In this document: positions 7,822 through 14,908 of the stretch, one piece after another
Layout: each line of letters begins with the position of its first letter
How positions within the stretch are numbered: position 1 is the stretch's first letter
NCBI GenBank assembly: GCA_040080215.1
Contig: JBEBIT010000004.1
Location: 37,377-101,376 of the forward strand
Reading direction: 5' to 3'
Length of the DNA: 64,000 nucleotides
Source: CAIUGU01 sp040080215
GTDB taxonomy: Bacteria > Pseudomonadota > Gammaproteobacteria > Steroidobacterales > Steroidobacteraceae
The notes under the pieces: generated by a model
Databases searched by the model: none
Told to the model about the DNA's origin: nothing
Seen by the model: the letters and a program-made list of their open reading frames with translations, nothing else
Position numbers and translations under genes: made by a program

Positions 7822-10056
7822 CTAGAAGCGGAACGTGTAGTTGAGCTTCAGCGTCGCGTCTGCCCGGGTCGAGCGGAAGGTGCCATCTTCCTGCGGGTCC
7901 AGCAGGTTGTGGTTGAAGACGATGAACATGTCGCGGCCCGCCTGCGGAATCCAGTGCAGCCGACTGTGCAGCGCCACGCTGTCGGAGACATTGTCGTACT
8001 GGACCAGCGTGGTCCATGACCAGGTCGACGTGAACATCACGTCGAAACGGGTGGACATCAGGCGAACGATGAAGTCCCCTTGAGGCAGCGTGACGTCGTT
8101 GTATTCGTACCCGGTGGTCAGCCAGAAGTGCTGCGACGCGCGCCACACGACGTCTGCGGAGCCGCGCCACCGCTCGCCCGAGTAGAAGTCGCCAACGCGG
8201 TAGTTCGCCACGACGGACAACGGGCGAGTGGCGACGCTGGTGAACTCGATCTCCGACTCGCCGAATGAGTACTCGCCCACCGGCAATACGACGCCGCGCG
8301 AAATGGTGAAAGGAGCGCGCAGGACTTCCGTTGTCGGTCGATAGCGGAGCTTCAGCTGGTCGTTCGTCCTGGCCGTGAGTTCCAGCGCGCGAATCGTGAG
8401 CTGCCGGCTTTGCAATCCACCCTCCGTGCCGTCGAACTGCTCGGCATCGATGCCGGCAAAGACCGATTGCAAGGTGCCCGTCGGATACCGTTTCGTATAG
8501 CCCAGCTCTGCCGTGTAGTCGTTGACTCCGGCGCGGTTGACGAAGCCCATCGCCGGCCGGAAATTGGCTTGCAGGGTCTTGAGGCCGAAGCCGCCCTTCC
8601 ATCCCGTGTTGTTGGGGCTGCGCAGCCGGAAGCCATACGCGAAGTCATCCCCCGTGAGGCCCTCGGCGTCGCTGCGCTGAACCCAGAGTTCGCCTTCCAG
8701 CGAGCGGCCACCGGGCAGGCGATTGTTGAGGTAACGAAAATCGGCGCCGAGCAGGCTGCTGTCGAGGTTCGAGCGCGGCGACCCCTTGGTGGCAATGACG
8801 CCCAGGCTCGACTGCGACAGTACGTTCTTGACGATGCGACCCACGAACAGGTTCTTCGCGTCCACGTCCGCAAATGCGTCCTGGCGGATCGCGAGCGCGC
8901 CGACGTTGAGCCCGCCGATGCGCCCCGATACCTTTCCTCCGGCCAGCAGGTCCACAGGTTCCCCCGTCGCGGACAGGCCGATGCTGCGCGAGAAGAAGGG
9001 CCGGCCATTCTCCAGCGCCTGTCTTGCGAAGGTGGGCGCGTTGGTGTCGCCACCCTTGATGCGGCCGAACTCGAAGATGTCGGACTCCCGCAGGAAGAAC
9101 GCGCGCTTCTCGGGAAAGAACAGGCTGAAGCGATCCAGGTTGACCTGGCGTGTGTCGACTTCGGTGGCCGAGAAGTCGGTATTGAAGGTTAGCGCAGCAT
9201 TGAGACCGGGGGTGAGGCGGTAGTAGGCATCGACGGAGGGCTCCACCTTGAGCTCATCCGTGCCTGCAACGAAGTCCTTGTTCTTGCGCAGCGCCAGGGA
9301 GGGCACGACGTCGAGGCCCACGCCCTGATCCATCCCCTTGAGGCCTGAGACCGTCCCGGAAATGCCCGCATTCTGCGAGCGGTTGCGGTAGACCCAGCCA
9401 TCCCCGGCATAGCGGGCGCCATTGAAGCGACCGAAGTTGATGCCCCACGTCGTGTTGTCGGGCGAAAAGGAGAGCGTCTTGAACGGGATGGCCATCTCTG
9501 CGGTCCAACCGTGTTCATCGCGTGACGCTTCGGCAACGTAGATGCCGTCCCAGTCCCACTGGGTCTGCGTGGTGTCGAGATAGAGTGCGTCGTCGCGGAT
9601 GCCGTTGACGCTGACCTCGAAGCGGTACCCGTTGCGCTTGTCGTTGAACGTGTCGAGGATGACCCAGATCCGGTCCTCGGCGGTCAGGCGCTGGCCCTGC
9701 CGCAGGATGGAGGGCGTGATGTTCGCGGGGTCGGATTCCTCGAGGCGGGCGCCGATATAGAGGGCGTCCTTGTCGTACATGACGTAGAAGATGCTGGGCT
9801 CCGCGGCGTCCCCCGACTGCGGGAACCACTGCGCCAGATCCTTGACCTGGACGGCCTTCTGCCATGCCGCATCGTCGAGCACGCCGTCGATCCGGGGCGC
9901 TTCGCTTTCCGGAATACGGACGATCTCGAAGCTCTTCAATTGCGCGGGTTCGGAGGCGAACGCACTCATGCCCACGGGGCCGGAGCACAGTCCCACGAGC
10001 ACGAACACGACGCAGCGCCTGAAGAAGCGCGGGCAGGGTAAATCAGACCGGTACAC
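7822..10056 (-). CDS. DUF5916 outer-membrane protein with CBM9-like N-terminal domain
   Basis: A 744-residue secreted protein. A signal peptide covers roughly residues 12-35 and ends near AFASEP. The first domain (about 45-225) resembles family-9 carbohydrate-binding modules: APRIDGVLDDAAW, then LYIGARLEE and GWTAEMAIPFKTL. The remainder is DUF5916, with the LFFPEKRAFFLRESDIFEFG segment, alternating beta-strand pattern and a C-terminal Phe (LNYTFRF). This fits an outer-membrane beta-barrel, and function is unknown. It is transcribed in the same direction as the ABC operon but 169 bases beyond it, with no evidence of a shared role. Confidence 0.85.
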   Translation of the reverse strand: MYRSDLPCPRFFRRCVVFVLVGLCSGPVGMSAFASEPAQLKSFEIVRIPESEAPRIDGVLDDAAWQKAVQVKDLAQWFPQSGDAAEPSIFYVMYDKDALYIGARLEESDPANITPSILRQGQRLTAEDRIWVILDTFNDKRNGYRFEVSVNGIRDDALYLDTTQTQWDWDGIYVAEASRDEHGWTAEMAIPFKTLSFSPDNTTWGINFGRFNGARYAGDGWVYRNRSQNAGISGTVSGLKGMDQGVGLDVVPSLALRKNKDFVAGTDELKVEPSVDAYYRLTPGLNAALTFNTDFSATEVDTRQVNLDRFSLFFPEKRAFFLRESDIFEFGRIKGGDTNAPTFARQALENGRPFFSRSIGLSATGEPVDLLAGGKVSGRIGGLNVGALAIRQDAFADVDAKNLFVGRIVKNVLSQSSLGVIATKGSPRSNLDSSLLGADFRYLNNRLPGGRSLEGELWVQRSDAEGLTGDDFAYGFRLRSPNNTGWKGGFGLKTLQANFRPAMGFVNRAGVNDYTAELGYTKRYPTGTLQSVFAGIDAEQFDGTEGGLQSRQLTIRALELTARTNDQLKLRYRPTTEVLRAPFTISRGVVLPVGEYSFGESEIEFTSVATRPLSVVANYRVGDFYSGERWRGSADVVWRASQHFWLTTGYEYNDVTLPQGDFIVRLMSTRFDVMFTSTWSWTTLVQYDNVSDSVALHSRLHWIPQAGRDMFIVFNHNLLDPQEDGTFRSTRADATLKLNYTFRF

Positions 10057-10225
10057 GGATTCTCTCGGATCCTTCGTGACTGCTGTCGTCCACGATCCCG
10101 GGTAGCCAGCAGCCTGCTCGGGCGACTCCGGCCCTGGAGGTGGGTCGCTCGTGGCAAATCGGGGGGGTGTGGATGAATCCGCCGGATTCTACCAAAAACG
10201 CCCGGCACGCGGGCGCATGGGGCGG

Positions 10226-10954
10226 TCAGCCGCGGGTCGGCTTCAGTGGCAGGTTGTAAGTGACCGTCGCGCCATAGCGCTCCGGCGCCTGCGGGTCATG
10301 GCGCACCTTGTCGAACACGAGCACTCTCGTGCCGAGTTCAAAACTCTCCTTGAGATCGTGCGTGATCATGAAGATGGTCATGCGGTGCTCTGCCCACAGC
10401 TTCAGGATCAGCTGGTGCATGTCGGCCGTGATGCCGGGGTCGAGGGCGCCAAAGGGTTCATCGAGCAGCAGGATGCTCGGCTCGCGGATCACCGATTGCG
10501 CAATCGACAGGCGCTGCTGCATGCCACCAGACAATTGCGCCGGATAGCGGTCGCGTGACGCGTACAGGCCGACGGCCTCCAGTAGCGCCTTGGCCTTCTC
10601 GATGGCCTCGCGCCGCGCAGAGCCGAACAGCCTCGCAAATAGCGGGGCACCCGCAAACTCGAGGCCGAGCAGCAGGTTCTGCATGACCGTCAGGTGCGGG
10701 AACAGCGAGTAGCGCTGGAAGACGATGCCCCGATCGGCGCCCGGTTCAGCAGGCAGCGGCTTGCCGTCGATGAGGAATTCGCCGCGCGTGGGCGATTCCA
10801 TGCCGAGCAGCATCCTGAGAAACGTGGTCTTGCCGCATCCGGACGCGCCGACGATCGTGACGAACTCGTGGTCGCGGATCTCGAGGTTCAGGTTCTCGAT
10901 CACGACGTGGCTGCCGTATTCCTTCCATAAATGCTTGACGCTGACGGCGGCCAC
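10226..10954 (-). CDS. ABC transporter ATPase, nitrate/taurine type (guanidine locus)
   Basis: A 242-residue ATP-binding subunit of an importer. Visible motifs are Walker A GASGCGKTT, the Q-loop in VFQRYSLFPHLTV, signature LSGGMQQR, Walker B ILLLDEP, and the H-loop ITHD. I chose the GTG at 10954, whose first base is the last base of the permease stop (TAGTG); a GGAG lies 11 bases upstream. An ATG at 10975 inside the permease is an alternative. The frame is open to 11233, but that part has no ABC character. It works with the permease and the binding protein upstream. The nearby guanidine riboswitches make guanidine, rather than urea or taurine, the likely substrate (inference). Confidence 0.93.
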   Translation of the reverse strand: MAAVSVKHLWKEYGSHVVIENLNLEIRDHEFVTIVGASGCGKTTFLRMLLGMESPTRGEFLIDGKPLPAEPGADRGIVFQRYSLFPHLTVMQNLLLGLEFAGAPLFARLFGSARREAIEKAKALLEAVGLYASRDRYPAQLSGGMQQRLSIAQSVIREPSILLLDEPFGALDPGITADMHQLILKLWAEHRMTIFMITHDLKESFELGTRVLVFDKVRHDPQAPERYGATVTYNLPLKPTRG

Positions 10955-11769
10955 TATTTGCCAATCTCCATCCATGGGCTGGCGTAGGCGCGGGCTTTGC
11001 GCAGCAGCCAGTCCATGAAGAAAGCGAGCAACGTGATCCACACGACGTAGGGCAGGATGACGTCCATCGCGAGATAGCGGCGCACGAGGAAGATGCGGTA
11101 GCCGAGGCCCTCGGTGGAGGCGATGGCTTCGGCGGCGATCAGGAACAGCCACGCCGAGCCCAGCGTCAGGCGCAGCGAGTCGATCAAGCGTGGCCATGAC
11201 TGCGGCAGTACGACGCGCAGTATGATCTGCCACGTGGAGGCTCCCAGTGTCTGCGCCTTGATCATCTGTTCGGAGGGCAGTTCACCCACGCGCAGCGCCA
11301 GGTCCCGGACGATGACCGGCGCCACCCCGATGACGATCAGCGCGATCTTTGCGGTCTCGCCGAGTCCCAGCACGATGAACAGGATAGGCAGGATGGCCAG
11401 CGGCGGAATCATGGAGACGGCCGCCACCACGGGTCCAAGGGACGCGCCCGCGTAGGGGATCACGCCGATCACGATCCCGAGCACGAGGCCGATGGCGGCG
11501 CTGATCGCAAGGGCGATGCCGATTCGTTCAAGACTCGCGAACGTGTCGTTCCACAGCAGGTATTCGCCGGTGCGAGGGTCCTCCTCGAAGACATAGGTCT
11601 GGATCGCATCGCCGAAACTCGAGAAGGAAGGCAGCAGCTTGTCGTCGGGATTCGCTGCGAGCCGGGCATCCGAGCTGAACAGGTATACCGCCAGGATCAG
11701 CAGGAAGGGCAGTGCGCCGAGCAGCAGCGCACCGCCCTTGCCGGGCTTCTGGTTGATGAGTCGACGCAT
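10954..11769 (-). CDS. ABC transporter permease (guanidine locus)
   Basis: A 271-residue inner-membrane permease of the SsuC/TauC/NrtB type. About six hydrophobic segments are visible, beginning with ALLLGALPFLLILAVYLF. The cytoplasmic coupling motif lies in the KAQTLGASTWQIILRVVLPQ region (EAAxxxG-like). It probably forms the channel for the binding protein encoded upstream. It is separated from that gene by 24 bases and overlaps the ATPase start by one base, so the three genes are one operon. Confidence 0.93.
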   Translation of the reverse strand: MRRLINQKPGKGGALLLGALPFLLILAVYLFSSDARLAANPDDKLLPSFSSFGDAIQTYVFEEDPRTGEYLLWNDTFASLERIGIALAISAAIGLVLGIVIGVIPYAGASLGPVVAAVSMIPPLAILPILFIVLGLGETAKIALIVIGVAPVIVRDLALRVGELPSEQMIKAQTLGASTWQIILRVVLPQSWPRLIDSLRLTLGSAWLFLIAAEAIASTEGLGYRIFLVRRYLAMDVILPYVVWITLLAFFMDWLLRKARAYASPWMEIGK

Positions 11770-11793
11770 CGGGACGGGTCGAAGGCAATGAGC

Positions 11794-12936
11794 CTACAGC
11801 TTCCCTTCCGCCGCCATCTTCACGTAGGTGTCGTCGAACCGCATCGTGACCTTGGCGGCGTCGCCCAGCGTGCGCCCGCCGGGGAATTCGATGCCGACCG
11901 CATCGACCGTCGTCGCGCCCTCACCGAGCAGGCCATGGGCGAAGGAGAACTTCCGCACGAGGTCCATGTTCTTCATGATCTCGTCACTGGTCGTGATCGC
12001 AAGGGCCTCGGCCGGCGTCGCATACAGCTTGGTGGTGGCCAGCTGGCTGTCGAACCCGGCAACGTCGGTGCCGGAGGCCGCGGCCATCTGCGACTTGGCG
12101 GCTTGTGCGGCGGCATCATTGCCGAGCATGACCGTCAATGTCTCGTACCAGGCACCCACCAGCGCCTTGCCGAGATTCGGGTTGGCCTTCAACGTCTCGG
12201 ACTTCACGACCATGAGGTCCAGGATCTCGCCCGGAATGCTGCTCGAGTCGAATACCAGCTGTGCATCGGGGGATTCGAGGATCGTCGAGACCAACGGCTT
12301 CCACGTTACAACGGCGGTCGTATCCTTGCTGCCGTAGGCACCCGTGATGTCCGCGTCCGACGTATTGACGACCTTCACGTCGCGTTCGGAGAGCTTGATG
12401 CTGTCGAGCGCCCGCGCGAGCAGGTAGTGCGAGACCGACAGTTCCAGCAGGTTCACGGACTGGCCCTTGATGTCGGCCAGCTTCTTGCCCTTGCCCTTCA
12501 GGATGATGGCGTCGTTGCCATTGCTGTAGTCGCCCACGATCAGCGCCGTGGAGTCCACGCCGCCCGCCGCGGGGATCGTCAGCATGTCCATGTTGGTCAT
12601 GACGCAGGCATCGAAGGCACCTGCCGTGTACTGGTTGATGGACTCGACGTAGTCATTGACCTGCGTGAGTTCGATCTTGATGCCGTACTTGTCGGCCCAC
12701 TTCTTGAGGATGCCGCTCTTGTCCGCATAGTCCCAGGGCATCCAGCCGACGTAGATGCTCCAGGCGACCTTGTAGGTCGGGACTTCGACGGCTGGCGCGG
12801 ACGCGGCGGGTGCAGGCGCTTCGCTCTTGCCGCAGGCCGCGAGCTGGAACGCCAATGCGAGCACGGCAAGCAGCCGCACGATGAATGAGTTGAAGAGCGA
12901 AGGGGGGGAACCTGGGGACTTGAAGGCTGGATGCAT
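11794..12936 (-). CDS. ABC transporter substrate-binding lipoprotein, urea-carboxylase-region family
   Basis: A 380-residue periplasmic binding lipoprotein. The signal sequence ends in the lipobox LAAC followed by GKSE, so the mature protein is lipid-anchored. The sequence matches the binding-protein family found beside urea carboxylase genes (TIGR03427 type, by memory): YKVAWSIYVGWMPWDYAD, then AFDACVMTNMDMLTIPAAGG. Those loci have since been reassigned to guanidine use. It is first gene of the three-gene importer operon; the ATG is preceded by GGTGA. The leader carries a guanidine-I riboswitch about 20 bases upstream, so import should be induced by guanidine. Confidence 0.92.
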   Translation of the reverse strand: MHPAFKSPGSPPSLFNSFIVRLLAVLALAFQLAACGKSEAPAPAASAPAVEVPTYKVAWSIYVGWMPWDYADKSGILKKWADKYGIKIELTQVNDYVESINQYTAGAFDACVMTNMDMLTIPAAGGVDSTALIVGDYSNGNDAIILKGKGKKLADIKGQSVNLLELSVSHYLLARALDSIKLSERDVKVVNTSDADITGAYGSKDTTAVVTWKPLVSTILESPDAQLVFDSSSIPGEILDLMVVKSETLKANPNLGKALVGAWYETLTVMLGNDAAAQAAKSQMAAASGTDVAGFDSQLATTKLYATPAEALAITTSDEIMKNMDLVRKFSFAHGLLGEGATTVDAVGIEFPGGRTLGDAAKVTMRFDDTYVKMAAEGKL

Positions 12937-12954
12937 GCTTCACCCGTGTGGATA

Positions 12955-13130
12955 GAACGTTGTTGGGGCCTCCCGGGCTTTTGTCCCGCCGTGTATCCGC
13001 TCTTAAAGGGGACGGATCTATTTTCATTTGCTTCGAAAATAGATCCGTCCCCTTTAAGAGTCGGACTGCCTCTCTCGGACCAGCATTGGTTCGCTGGAAC
13101 CAACCGGAACCCTAGACGCACATTTCCATA
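12955..13130 (-). promoter_or_regulatory. Guanidine-I (ykkC) riboswitch
   Basis: Read on the minus strand, three conserved ykkC blocks appear in the right order. CTAGGGTTCCGG lies at 13115-13104, GCTGGTCCGAGAG at 13084-13072, and ACACGGCGGGACAAAAGC followed by CCGGGAG at 12994-12970. These are the most conserved stretches of the guanidine-I aptamer. Between the second and third blocks, where the class has a hairpin of variable length, sits a long perfect palindrome (separate entry). I could not resolve the outer P1 stem, so the ends given are approximate. The aptamer ends only about 20-35 bases before the binding-protein ATG and should activate the importer operon when guanidine binds. Confidence 0.93.
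13000..13060. repeat. Perfect 26-bp palindrome inside the riboswitch hairpin
   Basis: Left arm 13000-13025 and right arm 13035-13060 are exact reverse complements, with a 9-base loop. The arm core reads AAAGGGGACGGATCTATTTT. The palindrome is nested in a short native stem, TCCG (12996-12999) with CGGA (13062-13065). Its AT content and sequence differ from the surrounding DNA. It resembles the dispersed REP-type hairpins mobilised by RAYT transposases; that resemblance is from memory, and no transposase lies nearby. Confidence 0.9.
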
Positions 13131-13186
13131 AGCTGCGTTGCAAGTCGCGTGCCCGGTGTCTCGTACCGCGGTTGCTGCAGGATTTC

Positions 13187-13339
13187 GCATCGGCACCGCG
13201 GGTTGTCCGGCGTTCGAGGTGCCACGGATGCACCGTAAAGGCGCAAGCTGGCGGTGCCGATGCTTCGTCACGATGCAATTGGGGCGCTCGGTGTCGCTTG
13301 CGCCTCGCGGCGGTGCGCGGGTTGGTGTCTTCGGATACC
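13187..13339 (+). other. Structured leader of the carboxyguanidine deiminase genes, unknown class
   Basis: The 276 bases upstream of the deiminase gene hold strong inverted repeats. GCATCGGCACCGC (13187-13199) pairs exactly with 13251-13263. GGCGCAAGC (13240-13248) pairs exactly with 13296-13304. These two pairings interleave, so they form a pseudoknot or two alternative states. A small hairpin (13218-13222 with 13230-13234) lies inside the first loop, and GGTGTC-TTCG-GATACC (13324-13339) forms a UUCG-loop hairpin. It matches none of the guanidine riboswitch classes I know. A cis-regulatory RNA is an inference from position and pairing only. Confidence 0.5.
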
Positions 13340-13416
13340 GCTTCGCTGTGCTGGTACGAGACTTGCTAGATGGAGGTTCGTCATTGGCTCTTCATGCTCG
13401 GGGGACTTCAACGGAA

Positions 13417-14172
13417 ATGTCTGCGGCGTATTCCATTAATCCGGCCCCCCCCGTCGTTGCACCGGGTACGGTTCTCTGGGAAGAGACCGTCAAGGCCGGC
13501 GCGCACTGGTCCGGCATCCTGCGACGCGGCCTGACGTTGCGCCTCACCGATCCTGCAGGTGGTGCCAATGCGGCCGTACTGCTGTACGCGGCGGCCAATC
13601 CGCTCGAGCGTTACAACATGGCCGATACGCTGAAGGCGCAGCACACGGCATTCCTGACGAAAGGCCATGTCTGCTACTCGGACATGGGGCGAATCCTGTG
13701 CTCGATCACCGCAGACACCTGCGGCTGGCACGACACGGTGTGCGGCGTCTCGAACGCAGCGCTAGTCGAGGCGCGCCATGGCACCGCCACTTACCAGCAG
13801 CACCGGAACGACTTCCACCGCAACGGCTACGACAGCTTTCTCAACGAGCTCGGCAAGCACGGCCTCGGTTCCCGGGACGTGATGCCGAACCTGAATCTTT
13901 TTTCCAAGGTCACTGCGGCGGAATCGGGGGCGCTGACCTTCCAGACCGGTCACTCGAAGCCCGGCAACCACGTGGAGCTGCGCTTCGAGATGCCGACTCT
14001 GATGATCCTGTCGACCTGCCAGCATCCGCTCGACCCCAACCCACAGTACGAGCCTCGTCCGGTCCAACTGACCGCGCTGCAGTCGGCTCCGGTTGCAGCC
14101 GACGACGACTGTCGGCAGCACTGCCCTGAAAACCAACGCGGCTTCATCAATACAGAGAGGCTGTTCCTGTGA
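13417..14172 (+). CDS. Carboxyguanidine deiminase subunit, DUF1989 (urea carboxylase-associated protein 2 family)
   Basis: A 251-residue cytoplasmic protein of the DUF1989 family, long annotated as urea carboxylase-associated protein 2. Published work on homologues shows the two DUF1989 proteins act together as a carboxyguanidine deiminase (CgdAB), giving allophanate and ammonia. Conserved segments here are ITADTCGWHDTVCG, NDFHRNGYDSFLNEL, NLNLFSKV and TCQHPLDPNPQY. I do not assign the A or B letter. The ATG at 13417 fits the family N-terminus; the open frame upstream is the structured leader. The TGA overlaps the GTG of the next gene (GTGA), so the two subunits are translationally coupled. 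Confidence 0.88.
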   Translation: MSAAYSINPAPPVVAPGTVLWEETVKAGAHWSGILRRGLTLRLTDPAGGANAAVLLYAAANPLERYNMADTLKAQHTAFLTKGHVCYSDMGRILCSITADTCGWHDTVCGVSNAALVEARHGTATYQQHRNDFHRNGYDSFLNELGKHGLGSRDVMPNLNLFSKVTAAESGALTFQTGHSKPGNHVELRFEMPTLMILSTCQHPLDPNPQYEPRPVQLTALQSAPVAADDDCRQHCPENQRGFINTERLFL

Positions 14173-14807
14173 CGCTGACAGCCAGCCTGCTGAAGCCCGA
14201 CGACGCGCTTGCACGAACCGTCGTCCCCGCGGGCGAACCGTGGATGGGTGTCGTGAAGAAGGGCCAGACCTTCCGCATCCTCGACCTCGAAGGCAACCAG
14301 GCCGTCGATACGCTCTTCTACAGCGCCCGCAATCCGGCGGAGCGCTACAGTGCGCCCGACACCATCCAGGCCCAGCGTGGCCTGTACCTGACGACGGGGA
14401 CGCGCTTGCAGTCAAATGAAGGCAACACGCTGCTCACCATCGTGGCCGATACCTGCGGACGTCACGATACGCTGGGCGGGGCCTGTTCCGCCGAAAGCAA
14501 CACGGTGCGTTACTCGCTCGACAAGCTGCACATGCACAGCTGCCGGGACAGCTTCCTGATGGCATTGGCGCGCAACGAGTACGGGCTGTCCAAGCGGGAC
14601 CTGTCGTCCAATATCAACTTCTTCATGAACGTGCCCGTGACGCCGGAAGGCGGGCTGACCTTTGCAGACGGCATTTCGGCCGCGGGCCGCTATGTCGAGA
14701 TGCGCGCGGAGACGGACGTTATCGTGTTGATCTCGAACTGTCCGCAATTGAACAATCCCTGCAACGGCTACAACCCGACGCCGGTTGAAGTCCTGACATT
14801 CAAGTGA
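14169..14807 (+). CDS. Carboxyguanidine deiminase subunit, DUF1989 (urea carboxylase-associated protein 1 family)
   Basis: A 212-residue paralogue of the preceding protein and its presumed partner in the CgdAB complex. It has the same landmarks: IVADTCGRHDTLGGAC, MHSCRDSFLMAL, SSNINFFMNVPV and NCPQLNNPCNGYNPTPVEV. The Cys/His/Asp positions are more complete than in the upstream paralogue, suggesting this may carry the active site (inference). The GTG start overlaps the upstream stop. It is followed after about 25 bases by the guanidine-II riboswitch, so the carboxylase downstream has its own control. Confidence 0.88.
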   Translation: MTLTASLLKPDDALARTVVPAGEPWMGVVKKGQTFRILDLEGNQAVDTLFYSARNPAERYSAPDTIQAQRGLYLTTGTRLQSNEGNTLLTIVADTCGRHDTLGGACSAESNTVRYSLDKLHMHSCRDSFLMALARNEYGLSKRDLSSNINFFMNVPVTPEGGLTFADGISAAGRYVEMRAETDVIVLISNCPQLNNPCNGYNPTPVEVLTFK

Positions 14808-14832
14808 ATACGGCCCGCTTTGACTAACCCAG

Positions 14833-14884
14833 GCACGCTGCGGGACGACCCGTGTGCGCATCGATCACGCCGGGACGACCCGGC
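14833..14884 (+). promoter_or_regulatory. Guanidine-II (mini-ykkC) riboswitch
   Basis: Two hairpins with the diagnostic ACGA loop lie just before the carboxylase start. Hairpin 1 is CGGG-ACGA-CCCG (14841-14852), with possible outer pairing GCAC/GTGC (14833-14836 with 14854-14857). Hairpin 2 is GCCGGG-ACGA-CCCGGC (14869-14884), a perfect 6-bp stem. The linker between the cores is 16 bases, inside the range known for this class. The GGGG ribosome site (14897-14901) and ATG at 14909 follow at once, so guanidine binding should free translation initiation. Confidence 0.92.
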
Positions 14885-14908
14885 ACTCCCAGTCGATGGG
14901 GTTTCCCG

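Noticed and set aside
13346..13380. CTGGTACGAGA, resembling the CTGGTCCGAGAG block of the ykkC riboswitch, on the plus strand
   Set aside because: The companion blocks (CTAGGGTTCCG and ACACGG-GGGA) are missing around it, so it is not a second guanidine-I riboswitch.
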